Assembly: GCA_007378985.1 (NCBI GenBank)
Contig: VMHB01000003.1
Location: 1 to 64,000, forward strand
Length of the DNA stretch: 64,000 nucleotides
Direction of reading: 5' to 3'
From: Parcubacteria group bacterium Greene0714_7
Lineage (GTDB): Bacteria; Patescibacteria; Paceibacteria; UBA9973; UBA2103
Below, piece after piece: positions 56,341 to 64,000 of the stretch (position 1 is its first letter; every line of letters starts with the position of its first letter). The notes beneath the pieces were generated by a model. The model made no database searches and was not told the origin of the DNA. It saw nothing but the letters and a program-made list of their open reading frames with translations. The position numbers were made by a program, and so were the translations under genes.

Positions 56341-57231
56341 ATGAAACTTGGGTCTCAACGCATTGGCGATTTATGCATTCTTTCTGAAGCGGTTTTATGG
56401 GGAGCTTTCCCTGTTATTACGATTCTTTCTTTCACCTCGCTCACACCGCTAGTGTCTCTGGGTTGGAGTACTCTTCTGGCATCTGTTGTGTTCGGCGTTC
56501 TACTTACTGTGCGTGGAAAATGGTCAGATGTATGGAATCCTCGCGCAATGAAAGATGTACTTCTTACCGCATTTGTTTTAGGTTTCCTTTACTACATACT
56601 TTTCTTTTTTGGTTTGCAGTATACGAGCGCAGGGAACGCAAGCATTATTGCATTGTCGGAATTATTTTTTAGTTACTGTTTTTTTCATTTATTTAGAAAA
56701 GAACATATCCCACCAGTCCACCTTATTGGAGCTGTGTTAATGATTTTTGCCGCAGGAGTAATTCTCTATCCTAATATACACGCATTCCAAATAGGGGATC
56801 TTCTTATTCTTGGAGCATCCTTGATTGCACCCTTCGGTAATTTATTACAAAGAAGGGCAAGGAGGGAAGTATCTAGTGAAAGCATTATGTTTGTTCGTAG
56901 TGTTGTTACAACTGTCGCAGTTTTTTGCCTTGCGTATGCCTTCGGCACAAATCCTCTCAGTATTAATTTTGATGGTGGAATCTTATGGGTTCTTTTGATT
57001 AACGGTATTTTTCTCTTTGGATTTAGCAAAATTCTTTGGATAGAGGGTATACACCGTATTAGTGTCACGAAGGCAAACGCCCTAGCAAGTCTTTCGCCTC
57101 TCGTTACATTAATCCTTGCCTATGTACTTTTGAATACAGTCCCAACCGTATGGCAAGTTTTTGCATTCGTACCTATGTTTTTAGGTGTGTTGTTATTGAG
57201 TCAGCATAAACAAAAAACACCCGCACTGTAG
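56341..57231 (+). CDS. EamA/DMT-family transporter
   Basis: 296 residues, ten hydrophobic helices in two EamA repeats. FLYYILFFFGLQYTSAGNAS and GIHRISVTKANALASLSPLV are the ends of each repeat. Metabolite exporter or importer, substrate unknown. TATACT (56326-56331) lies 9 nt before ATG. The stop codon lies inside the terminator stem. Confidence 0.9.
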   Translation: MKLGSQRIGDLCILSEAVLWGAFPVITILSFTSLTPLVSLGWSTLLASVVFGVLLTVRGKWSDVWNPRAMKDVLLTAFVLGFLYYILFFFGLQYTSAGNASIIALSELFFSYCFFHLFRKEHIPPVHLIGAVLMIFAAGVILYPNIHAFQIGDLLILGASLIAPFGNLLQRRARREVSSESIMFVRSVVTTVAVFCLAYAFGTNPLSINFDGGILWVLLINGIFLFGFSKILWIEGIHRISVTKANALASLSPLVTLILAYVLLNTVPTVWQVFAFVPMFLGVLLLSQHKQKTPAL

Positions 57232-57246
57232 GTGCGGGTGTTTTTT
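57212..57246. terminator. Bidirectional terminator
   Basis: CACCCGCAC (57218-57226) and GTGCGGGTG (57232-57240) with A6 and T6 flanks. Serves the transporter and the converging DUF5679 gene. Confidence 0.94.
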
Positions 57247-57256
57247 GAGTTAAAAA

Positions 57257-57418
57257 CTATTTTGCCTTGCCGAGAATCTTGTACATACCCGTACTACATA
57301 CGGTGCAGGTACCTTTCATGGCACGGCGGTCTCCGGTTTTACCCATAGCGACCTCCTCAGCGTCCTTCATTTCACGCTTCTCTTTACACTTAACGCAATA
57401 TCCTATAACTGGCTCCAT
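57257..57418 (-). CDS. DUF5679 zinc-ribbon protein
   Basis: A 53-residue protein: GYCVKCKEKREM near the start and GTCTVCSTGMYKILGKAK at the end, giving two CxxC pairs. The pattern is that of DUF5679, often found near ribosomal or other information genes in this group. Probably binds zinc. Function unknown. Confidence 0.88.
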   Translation of the reverse strand: MEPVIGYCVKCKEKREMKDAEEVAMGKTGDRRAMKGTCTVCSTGMYKILGKAK

Positions 57419-57518
57419 AGTGTGGTATTTATTAAATAATTATACTCATTCATAGTATCATGGGCGCAAGGTATACGGTCTTACTCGTATAATGAACCCT
57501 CTTTTTTACAAAAGACTT

Positions 57519-58361
57519 ATGAAAGAAGCCACTTTTATAGAAAAAATACACAATCGCTGGTCGCAGGTTGGCATGATCTGTGTTGGCCTCGATCCCGATT
57601 TTTCACAAATCCCCGATATTCTCAAGGCAGAAAATTCATCAATTGAAGAGGTTCTTTTTGCATTCAATAGAGAAATTATAGATGCCACCGCTGATCTTGT
57701 GTGCGCGTATAAGCCAAATGTGGCATTTTATGAAGCACATGGAGAAGCCGGAGCACGAGCCCTTGCGCGAACAGTGGCACACATCAAGGATGCGTATGCA
57801 GAAATTCCAATTATCTTAGATGCAAAGCGAGCTGATATTGGTAATACCAACCTTTACTATGTAAAGGCTGTTTTTGATGAACTTGGAGCGGACGCTATTA
57901 CTATCCATCCATATCTAGGAAAAGAAGCAGTTCAACCATTTCTTGATCGTAAAGATAAGGGGGTTATTGTTTTGGTGAAAACTTCAAATTCGGGAGGAGA
58001 AGAATTTCAAAATTTAAAAGTTACTGATTCTGGAGAGCCACTCTACAGGGTGGTAGCAAGAAATATCGCAAGCTCATGGAATGCAAATGAAAACTGTAGT
58101 GTAGTGGTTGGTGCGACCTATCCTGAAGAACTTGCCGAGGTGCGATCCGTTATTGGCGACATGCCCATTTTGATTCCGGGAGTTGGGGCGCAAGGTGGAG
58201 ATATTCAAAAGACAGTCATGGCAGGAAAAGACAGCAAGGGTTTTGGAATGATGATTAGTGCATCAAGAAGTATTATCTTTGCATCGAGCGGAGCTGATTT
58301 TGCACAAGCTTCACGAAAAGCAACAGAGAGTCTTAGTGTAGAGATTGGTGCTGTCAATTAA
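57519..58361 (+). CDS. pyrF: Orotidine-5'-phosphate decarboxylase
   Basis: 280 residues, the longer type-2 form. Converts OMP to UMP. CVGLDPDFSQIPD, the catalytic DAKRADIGNT and ITIHPYLGKEAVQPFL, and PILIPGVGAQGGD are diagnostic. I chose ATG 57519 because the upstream in-frame ATG (57492) lies within a TATAAT box (57488-57493) that serves as the -10. No other pyrimidine gene is in the window. Confidence 0.94.
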   Translation: MKEATFIEKIHNRWSQVGMICVGLDPDFSQIPDILKAENSSIEEVLFAFNREIIDATADLVCAYKPNVAFYEAHGEAGARALARTVAHIKDAYAEIPIILDAKRADIGNTNLYYVKAVFDELGADAITIHPYLGKEAVQPFLDRKDKGVIVLVKTSNSGGEEFQNLKVTDSGEPLYRVVARNIASSWNANENCSVVVGATYPEELAEVRSVIGDMPILIPGVGAQGGDIQKTVMAGKDSKGFGMMISASRSIIFASSGADFAQASRKATESLSVEIGAVN

Positions 58362-58480
58362 AGGCGGTTTTTTAGATGGGTTCTAGTAAGAGACTGTGTG
58401 GTCGAGCGTCTTAGTATGTAGGTCTGAATGACAGGCCGTTAATTCTAAAAGACACGCAGTATGCGTGCACACATAAAAAT

Positions 58481-59239
58481 ATGTACACTATCTCTAAAAG
58501 TTTCGCCCTCGTAGTGCCAGTGACACTACTCGTTCTCGGTTCCTTATTTATTAGCCCTTTTCTTGCTTCGGCAAATGGGAATGAAGGTAATAAGAAGTCA
58601 GGTCCACATGCGGTTGGCTCAACTCTTGAGATTCGTATCGAAGATAATAATTCGGTGCTTGTTCGCGGGGCAAAAGTCACTGCCGTATCTGGTTCAGTGA
58701 TTAGTGCAGAGACCGCTTTTGGTGCAACAGTACTCTCGTGGACTGTTCGTACAAATGCAAGTACTGTCTTTACGCATCGTGCTGATGGATCGTCGTCACT
58801 CTCAACGATTTCCCCTGGTGACTACGTGAGTTTCAGAGGGGTCCTCAACACAGGAACCTCAGGACTAACCGTAGACGCTAAGTCTGTTAAAGATTGGTCG
58901 CGTTCTGTACAGATAGAAAATACCCGAGCATTTAACGGTAGTGTGCAAAGTATTGACACAGCGAATATGAAATTCGTACTGGATAGCAGGGGTGTTGAAG
59001 GTCTTATTACTGTAAAGCTTGCAACAAGTTCCGTAATTACTAACGGCGATGTTGCTTTTGCTTTCGCAAATATCAAAGTGGCTGATCAAGCGAAGGTTTC
59101 AGGTACCTACGACAGCACTACAAAGGTTCTCACTGCTACAAAGGTTGTGATAGTTCGAGAGGATACAAATGGTCGAAGAATATTCAAAGAAAGAATACAG
59201 TCTTTCAAGGATCGCTTCCATTTCAATTTCTGGAAGTAA
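58481..59239 (+). CDS. Exported DUF5666-type protein
   Basis: 252 residues. Signal peptide at 1-32 (ALVVPVTLLVLGSLFISPFL), then two beta-barrel-like OB/DUF5666 repeats (VRGAKVTAVSGSVISAETAF ... PGDYVSFRGVLN and FNGSVQSIDTANMKFVLDS ... DQAKVSGTYD). Extracellular, function unknown. A strong terminator follows. Confidence 0.8.
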   Translation: MYTISKSFALVVPVTLLVLGSLFISPFLASANGNEGNKKSGPHAVGSTLEIRIEDNNSVLVRGAKVTAVSGSVISAETAFGATVLSWTVRTNASTVFTHRADGSSSLSTISPGDYVSFRGVLNTGTSGLTVDAKSVKDWSRSVQIENTRAFNGSVQSIDTANMKFVLDSRGVEGLITVKLATSSVITNGDVAFAFANIKVADQAKVSGTYDSTTKVLTATKVVIVREDTNGRRIFKERIQSFKDRFHFNFWK

Positions 59240-59260
59240 CAAGTCTGGGATCCCTAAACC

Positions 59261-59300
59261 AAAAACCGAGCAGGTCGCATCAGCGACCTGCTCGGTTTTT
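59261..59300. terminator. Strong terminator
   Basis: An 18-bp perfect stem containing ACCGAGCAGGTCGC (59265-59278), ATCA loop, with A5 and T6 flanks. Confidence 0.95.
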
Positions 59301-59333
59301 TGCATAGAAAGGTTACAATAAACCAATCGCCCT

Positions 59334-59813
59334 ATGTTAAAAATCACCAGCACACGTTTTGAAGAAAATGCGCTCATTCCTGCTCTCTATACCTGTGATG
59401 GAGAAAATAAAAGTCCTGCGCTTTCTATCACTGGTGTGCCAGAATCCGCAAAGTCGCTCGTACTTATTGTGGATGATCCTGATATTCCAGAGGTTGTGAA
59501 AAGTGCTATCGGTACAGACGTTTTTGATCACTGGATAGTATGTAATATACCGCCCCCATTGATAGGTGAAGTGATAGAAATTCCTGACGGTGTAACTCCT
59601 CCGGGCGTTCAGGGAAACAACACTCGTGGTGTTTCTTCATACATGGGGCCATGTCCACCTGATCGTGAGCATAGGTATTTCTTCAAGCTCTTCGCACTTG
59701 ACCAGATGCTTCCGTTTACTCGGGGAGCAACACGCCGAGATGTGGAGCAGGCAATGCAAGGGCACGTTTTAGAGTCTACCCAACTTATTGCTCGTTATGA
59801 TCGGAAGAAGTAA
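59334..59813 (+). CDS. YbhB/YbcL (PEBP) family protein
   Basis: 159 residues of the Raf-kinase-inhibitor-like PEBP family. YTCDGENKSPALSITGVPES, VDDPDIPEVVKSAI, DHWIVCNIPP, SYMGPCPPDREHRYFFKLFA are characteristic. Bacterial role unclear. It overlaps the DUF167 gene by 17 nt. Confidence 0.93.
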   Translation: MLKITSTRFEENALIPALYTCDGENKSPALSITGVPESAKSLVLIVDDPDIPEVVKSAIGTDVFDHWIVCNIPPPLIGEVIEIPDGVTPPGVQGNNTRGVSSYMGPCPPDREHRYFFKLFALDQMLPFTRGATRRDVEQAMQGHVLESTQLIARYDRKK

Positions 59814-60084
59814 GCAGAAAGCAGTGCGCAGTTTAAAGAAAGAGGCAGTTGATGCTCCGTTCTCGATTCGTGTTCGTGTGACTCCAAAAAGTAAACGTGA
59901 GTTCGTTACGACAGGGAAAGGTGGGGCATTTGAAGTCAGTGTTAAGGAGCCGGCTAAGGACAATCGAGCAAACGTGAGAGTCTGCCAGCTAATTGCGGAA
60001 CATCTTGGTGTACCAAGGAAAAACGTGATTATCACGAAAGGTTCTGAGTCCCGTAGTAAGATGATATTAGTTTATAAGAGATAA
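59797..60084 (+). CDS. DUF167 (UPF0235/YggU-like) protein
   Basis: 95 residues. IRVRVTPKSKREFV, EVSVKEPAKDNRANVRVCQL and KNVIITKGSESRSKMILVY fit UPF0235. Residues 4-16 (RSKQKAVRSLKKE) are encoded by AAGCAGAAAGCAGTGCGCAG, a word repeat like those in prmC and the rRNA methyltransferase. Function unknown. Confidence 0.88.
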   Translation: MIGRSKQKAVRSLKKEAVDAPFSIRVRVTPKSKREFVTTGKGGAFEVSVKEPAKDNRANVRVCQLIAEHLGVPRKNVIITKGSESRSKMILVYKR

Positions 60085-60093
60085 CCTGGAAGT

Positions 60094-60465
60094 ATGCACA
60101 TAAATCTCAAAGCCACCGGTTCAGTAGTTTTAACGGAAGAGCTCCGTGAGTTTGTTGCGGAAAAGGTGCGTAAAATTGAACATCTTCTCGATTCTAAAGA
60201 TACGAGCACGATGGCGGATATAGAACTTGCTACAACTACACGCGGACAAAAAACCGGTGATGTATTTCGTGCCGAAATCAATTTGCAGTTTGCTGGTGGT
60301 TTTGTGCGTGCGGAAGCGATAGAAGAAACACTCCATCACGCAGTTGAAGTAGCAGTTGAAGAAGCACGACGGGAAATCCGAAAAACTTTCGGGCGTAAGC
60401 GCACGCTCATGCGCCGTGGTGCTACAAAAATAAAAGATTTTTTCCGAGGGTTTGGAGGTTCATGA
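60094..60465 (+). CDS. Ribosome hibernation-promoting factor HPF/RaiA
   Basis: 123 residues. INLKATGSVVLTEELREFV, EKVRKIEHLLDSK and EETLHHAVEVAVEEARREIRK show the S30AE (HPF/RaiA) fold that binds the 30S decoding region in slow growth. The short form lacks the long C-terminal dimerisation domain. It overlaps the next gene by 4 nt. Confidence 0.92.
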   Translation: MHINLKATGSVVLTEELREFVAEKVRKIEHLLDSKDTSTMADIELATTTRGQKTGDVFRAEINLQFAGGFVRAEAIEETLHHAVEVAVEEARREIRKTFGRKRTLMRRGATKIKDFFRGFGGS

Positions 60466-61787
60466 AAGACGAGATTATTTCTCTCTATTCTGCTCACATT
60501 ACTGAGCAAAAACAAAAGGTGTTAGATATTCTTTCTGTTTCAGGATTTGATGCGCTTATTATTTATTCCGGCACTCCGCTTCGATACTATGCCGATGACC
60601 AAGATGCGCCGTTTCGTGCGTACCCGCATTTTGCACACTTCGCACCTTTAAATGAAGTAGGTAGTTTTCTTTTAATTCAAAAAGGGACTAAACCTCTTTT
60701 GGTTCGTGTTAAGCCTGATGATTATTGGCATGAGCAAATCTCTCTCGCCGAGTCTTTCTGGATTTCCGATTTCGAGTTCATTGAAGTATCTTCTCCTGAC
60801 TCCGCATGGAAAGAACTAAATGTTCGACTTACGAAATCGAACATAAAAAGTTTTCTGTATATGGGGGATAATCCAGCTGAAGCGAAGGTGCACGGGGTTG
60901 ATGAAAAAGCGATAAACCCAGACGAACTTATTGCTCGCTTGGATACGGAGAGGAGCTATAAAACCCCATATGAGATTGCTTGTATTAGCGAGGCGAATAG
61001 GATTGCGTCGGAGGGACACAAGAGTGCTCATGAGGTATTTCTTGGTGGTGCATCAGAGCTTGAAATTCATCAGGCGTATATGAAAGCAGTGGGAGGTGTG
61101 GAGTATGAGTTGCCCTATGAAACTATTGTGGCTCTTAATGAAAAAGGTTCAATTCTCCACTACCAAGGAAAACGAAAAGAACCAAAAAGTGGCAAGTCGC
61201 TTTTACTGGATGCAGGTGCAAGATATCTGGGTTATGCATCAGACATAACGCGCACATATGTGGCACCCGATGCCGACCCTCTTTTTGTTGAACTTCTTGC
61301 TGGAGTTGAAAAAATACAACAGGAACTTTGCGGTCTCGTAAAACCAGGACTTTCTTTTGCTGACTTACAAAAAGAAACACACCTCAAAATTGGAGACTTA
61401 CTTTTTTCGTTCGGTATTTTTAAAATTGACGGGAAAGAAGCTTCCGAACTCGGGCTAACTAAAGTCTTTTTTCCGCATGGTGTAGGACATATGCTCGGAC
61501 TCCAAGTGCATGATGTTGGGGGAGTAAAGAGAGATTCAAAAGATACGCCAGATACGAAAAATTTGCGAACGAAGGGAGTTGTGGAAGTAGGGCAGGTGTT
61601 TACCATAGAGCCAGGTGTGTATTTCATTGAAATGTTGCTTCGTCCACATAGAAGCGGTGATACTGCAAAACACTTCAACTGGGAGCTTATTGACCGCCTC
61701 GCGCCTTACGGTGGAGTGCGCATAGAAGATGATGTGTTGGTGACAGAAAATGGTATTCGAAATCTCACTAGAGAATATCTTAGCTAA
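60462..61787 (+). CDS. M24 metallopeptidase (Xaa-Pro aminopeptidase-like)
   Basis: 441 residues. N-terminal creatinase-type domain, then a pita-bread domain with all five metal ligands: LLLDAGARYLGYASDITRTY (Asp, Asp), FFPHGVGHMLGL (His), VFTIEPGVYF (Glu) and RIEDDVLVTENG (Glu). Probably cleaves X-Pro peptides in the cytoplasm. Translationally coupled to the HPF gene (ATGA overlap). Confidence 0.95.
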   Translation: MKDEIISLYSAHITEQKQKVLDILSVSGFDALIIYSGTPLRYYADDQDAPFRAYPHFAHFAPLNEVGSFLLIQKGTKPLLVRVKPDDYWHEQISLAESFWISDFEFIEVSSPDSAWKELNVRLTKSNIKSFLYMGDNPAEAKVHGVDEKAINPDELIARLDTERSYKTPYEIACISEANRIASEGHKSAHEVFLGGASELEIHQAYMKAVGGVEYELPYETIVALNEKGSILHYQGKRKEPKSGKSLLLDAGARYLGYASDITRTYVAPDADPLFVELLAGVEKIQQELCGLVKPGLSFADLQKETHLKIGDLLFSFGIFKIDGKEASELGLTKVFFPHGVGHMLGLQVHDVGGVKRDSKDTPDTKNLRTKGVVEVGQVFTIEPGVYFIEMLLRPHRSGDTAKHFNWELIDRLAPYGGVRIEDDVLVTENGIRNLTREYLS

Positions 61788-61809
61788 GATATATATTAAA
61801 ACTGACTGT

Positions 61810-61837
61810 TTGACACTCATCTTAGTCAAGGTATAAT
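61810..61837 (+). promoter_or_regulatory. Consensus sigma-70 promoter
   Basis: -35 TTGACA (61810-61815), 16-nt spacer, -10 TATAAT (61832-61837). Drives the small gene at 61866. Confidence 0.9.
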
Positions 61838-61865
61838 ATTTTATTAAAGGCTAACACTACAAAAT

Positions 61866-62033
61866 ATGTCTAACGAAGGAAATCCCGCAAGTACAGAATG
61901 GCACTACATCACGACTGATACGGCCGACAAGGCTGTAGAAATTAAAAAAAGATTACACCTCCATCCAGGTCAAAAAGCACGAATACATGAGGTGAGTGCA
62001 ACAGAATTTGAAATCTTGATCACAGACAAGTAG
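61866..62033 (+). CDS. Small hypothetical protein
   Basis: A 55-residue soluble protein (MSNEGNPASTEWHYITTDTA..., ending FEILITDK). Consensus promoter 28 nt upstream and a plausible alpha/beta pattern make it credible. No family recognised. The next small gene starts 23 nt later. Confidence 0.65.
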   Translation: MSNEGNPASTEWHYITTDTADKAVEIKKRLHLHPGQKARIHEVSATEFEILITDK

Positions 62034-62056
62034 TTTGATTTTTATATAACAAAAAT

Positions 62057-62230
62057 ATGGGAGAGGGAAAGAAAGAAAAAGTACCCAGTCCAACTACGCT
62101 CAATCCATTTGATCCAAGCCTTGATCCAGAAGTTGCAGACAAAATAGCCACGCTTTTCATAGCATTAGTACGACGCCAAGGAAGCTCCTATCATCCTCAA
62201 GGCGGTAAACATCGAAAAACCCCTGTATAG
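62057..62230 (+). CDS. Small hypothetical protein ending in a palindrome
   Basis: A 57-residue protein (MGEGKKEKVPSPTTLNPFDP...). Pro-rich then one short helix (EVADKIATLFIALVRRQG). The last codons and the TAG stop lie inside the left arm of the 27-bp palindrome at 62216. No family recognised. Confidence 0.6.
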   Translation: MGEGKKEKVPSPTTLNPFDPSLDPEVADKIATLFIALVRRQGSSYHPQGGKHRKTPV

Positions 62231-62271
62231 TATAATTTAACGGTCGTTAAATTATACTATACAGGGGTTTT
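62216..62271. repeat. Perfect palindrome, 27-bp arms (terminator-like)
   Basis: Left arm 62216-62242 (AAAACCCCTGTATAGT...TTTAACG), 2-nt centre, perfect complement 62245-62271. The outer AAAACCCC/GGGGTTTT ends give a T-run after the stem, so it can work as a terminator both ways. The core matches the 29613 palindrome closely. Confidence 0.97.
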
Positions 62272-62299
62272 AGTTTCAGAACATGAAAGGTAGCTGAAA

Positions 62300-63163
62300 T
62301 TATGAACGTAGAAAGTCTGCGTAGTCCATTTCTTTTTTTCCTTCAGGGATGATGCGAGTGGGTGTGAATGCACCAGCTTCATATTTTGCATCTATTATTT
62401 TTATCCGTGCTTCTTTTCCATTGCGTGTCACAAAAAAATATGTGCCTGGCCAACCTTCGTATGCGCAGAACTTAAGGTAGTTTTGGTAGGCATCGGCCGT
62501 GAGATCAATAAGCCCATCTTCTTTTTTTAGTTTAGGAGTGAAGGTAGCTTCTGTATGGTTTTGTGCCTCTGCCTTGAGTGAACCGTCGACAACGAGTGGA
62601 ATAGATTCCGCAAGAAGCTTTCCACCTTCGTGCCACAACAAATCTTCAACCATGTTTCTCCTAAACGGCCATGGTTCTGGAGTAATAGAAGCTTGTGCAA
62701 GTATTGGGCCGTGGTCAGTTTCTTCATCAAGAAGAATAATGGATACACCTATTTCCTTTGCGTCAGTCAGTATTTGGCTTTCAATAGGGGACGGGCCACG
62801 AAACTTTGGTAATAGTGATGGATGCACGTTTAAGGTTCCATACTTTGGAATCGCGAGAAGCGCAGATGGAAGGAGTTTTCCATACCCCGCAACAATAAAT
62901 ATGTCCCACTCACTGTTTAAAATAATGTCCGCAGCAGGATCTGAAAAATCTAAACGTTCAGGTTGAAGCACATCAATGCTTCTTTCTTCACCCCACACTT
63001 TTACTGGGGACGTTTTCATGAGGAGTCCTCTATCGGCTGGTTTATCTGGAACGGTCACAATGAGTGCAGGGAGTATTCCAGCACTCTCAAGTTCATCAAG
63101 TACAAATGTTGAAAAAGAGGGAGTTCCAAAAAATACTATTCGTAATTTACTTTTCTGTGCCAT
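62300..63163 (-). CDS. fmt: Methionyl-tRNA formyltransferase
   Basis: 287 residues, slightly shorter than usual. Formylates Met-tRNAfMet for initiation. IVFFGTPSFSTFVLDEL, the formyl-folate site LNVHPSLLPKFRGPSPI with Asn and His, and DEETDHGPILAQ (catalytic Asp) are present. A shortened C-terminal OB domain follows (NYLKFCAYEGWPGTYFF). Next to def as is common. Confidence 0.95.
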   Translation of the reverse strand: MAQKSKLRIVFFGTPSFSTFVLDELESAGILPALIVTVPDKPADRGLLMKTSPVKVWGEERSIDVLQPERLDFSDPAADIILNSEWDIFIVAGYGKLLPSALLAIPKYGTLNVHPSLLPKFRGPSPIESQILTDAKEIGVSIILLDEETDHGPILAQASITPEPWPFRRNMVEDLLWHEGGKLLAESIPLVVDGSLKAEAQNHTEATFTPKLKKEDGLIDLTADAYQNYLKFCAYEGWPGTYFFVTRNGKEARIKIIDAKYEAGAFTPTRIIPEGKKEMDYADFLRS

Positions 63164-63190
63164 GCAATTAATTGTATTGATGCGGTGTTT

Positions 63191-63715
63191 CTATTTTTCT
63201 TCTTTTGCTTTCAGCACCTCCACTGCTTTATCTACATAGAGGATTCCTTCAAGATGATCTGTCTCATGCTGGAATATTTGCGCAAGTAGCCCACTACCAC
63301 CTCGTTCAAAGTGAATACCTTCTTCATCGTAGGCTCGCACCGTTGCTTGAAGAGAGCGCTTTATGGTCCCATGAAACCCTGGTACTGAAAGACATGCCTC
63401 ATCAAGGAGTTCTTTTTTCCTCGAAATTTTTACTATCTTAGGATTAATGAATGCATAGTCGGCGTCATCATCTGGTTTGAGGGCGATATCGTTCCTGTCT
63501 TTGCTTTCAAGAACAAATCCTCGTACGACGAAGATACGATAGGGAATACCTATTTGATTTGCAGCTATTGCAACGCCATGTGAAGTACTTCGAAGCGAGC
63601 GAGACATGCGGTGCAAAATATCTCGGAGTTCCGCAGTTCCAAAAAGACTTTTTGGAACCTCTTTCATTTTTTGTTTAAGGATTTTCGCTCCTTTGAGAAC
63701 AATTGGATCGATCAT
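63191..63715 (-). CDS. def: Peptide deformylase
   Basis: 174 residues. The three metal-site motifs are GVAIAANQIGIP (motif 1), EACLSVPGF (motif 2, EACLS for EGCLS) and QHETDHLEGILYVD (motif 3, HExxH). Removes the formyl group from nascent proteins. It reads in the same direction as fmt, 27 nt upstream of it. Confidence 0.96.
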   Translation of the reverse strand: MIDPIVLKGAKILKQKMKEVPKSLFGTAELRDILHRMSRSLRSTSHGVAIAANQIGIPYRIFVVRGFVLESKDRNDIALKPDDDADYAFINPKIVKISRKKELLDEACLSVPGFHGTIKRSLQATVRAYDEEGIHFERGGSGLLAQIFQHETDHLEGILYVDKAVEVLKAKEEK

Positions 63716-63742
63716 GTTAGATTTTGTTACGAGCGAAGCGAG

Positions 63743-64000
63743 TTAGGAAATCTTACACCCTGTTAAATACGATTTGAGGCGACTATGTAAGAATAACTTG
63801 CCGTGGTGAGTTTTCAAGTAGCGCTCCCTTTTCATTGCATCCCGACGATCCAGGCACGCCTCGGAGTAAATGAGCGTAAACGGTTTGCGATCTCGTGTTG
63901 AACCTACTCGTCCTTTTTGGTGCGCCTCAAATCGTCCTTTCAAATCTTCACTATATCCCGTATAGAATTTGCCATCTTTCTTTGATCGGAGCACGTATAC
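63743..64000 (-). CDS. GIY-YIG nuclease mini-protein (partial at window end)
   Basis: At least 85 residues; the start lies beyond the window. VYVLRSKKDGKFYTGYSEDL is the GIY-YIG motif of the UPF0213/YhbQ type; RDAMKRERYLKTHHGK continues the fold. The end SYLTGCKIS is encoded by TATTTAACAGGGTGTAAGATT, and this DNA (63748-63769, minus strand) matches 151-172 upstream of rpoB at 21 of 22 positions. Many copies of such genes exist in this bacterial group. Confidence 0.9.
   Translation of the reverse strand, partial: VYVLRSKKDGKFYTGYSEDLKGRFEAHQKGRVGSTRDRKPFTLIYSEACLDRRDAMKRERYLKTHHGKLFLHSRLKSYLTGCKIS

Noticed and set aside
57492..57518. ATG 57492 as the start of pyrF
   Set aside because: That ATG overlaps the TATAAT -10 box; the next in-frame ATG fits the family start.

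Overview
The window looks like a chromosomal segment of a reduced-genome bacterium of the Candidate Phyla Radiation (Patescibacteria), most likely a Parcubacteria-type lineage. The basis is gene content and style: short housekeeping proteins, many small one- or two-helix membrane proteins, DUF5679, DUF1003, GtrA and MscL-zinc-ribbon proteins, a tRNA interrupted by a group I intron, and a GIY-YIG mini-gene ending in SYLTG. TGA is used as a stop, so the genetic code is standard. The exact lineage cannot be named from the sequence alone.

Layout. 0-11 kb is an information-processing block: rpoB, rpoC (broken by an apparent internal deletion), a HAD-family protein, dnaG and rpoD. 11-26 kb holds a RecB-like nuclease, a DsbA-like oxidoreductase, uppP and a set of exported or surface proteins (peptidoglycan-binding, CAP/SCP, S41-like with a J-like insert, a duplicated leader gene pair, an M15-like peptidase on a pilin-like anchor). 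Among these is a minus-strand operon of a small membrane protein, a PH-domain protein, hisS and an exonuclease, plus prmC. 26-34 kb has an RRM protein, DedA, GtrA, an ABC-2 exporter, an rRNA-type methyltransferase, purF, a GT4 glycosyltransferase and lexA with a perfect SOS box. 34-40 kb has small unknowns, an MFS exporter, glpX and a class I aldolase. 40-45.5 kb is an accessory island: tRNA-Asn with a 220-nt group I intron, followed by repeated copies of its 3' end and a terminator that bracket a membrane coiled-coil protein and an EcoRII/Dcm-type restriction-modification pair. 45.5-64 kb returns to core genes (Kef-type antiporter, pyk, mscL, YjbQ, 6PGL-like, pyrF, PEBP, HPF, M24 peptidase, fmt, def) with many small unknowns.

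Two features run through the whole window. First, many genes have a TATACT or TATAAT-like -10 box only 6-9 nt before the start codon, which predicts leaderless mRNAs. Second, the gaps are unusually rich in perfect palindromes (up to 27-bp arms), nested hairpin clusters, a ~100-nt element present twice, and degenerate short-word repeats (CCCTAAA-like and AGCTGAAAGC-like). The word repeats also enter coding linkers and supply gene ends.

The strongest candidates for something undescribed are the tRNA-Asn intron with the tRNA-end-bracketed R-M island, the palindrome and word-repeat families (one arm matches the end of a GIY-YIG nuclease gene), and the S41-like protein carrying a J-like domain and lacking the catalytic lysine.
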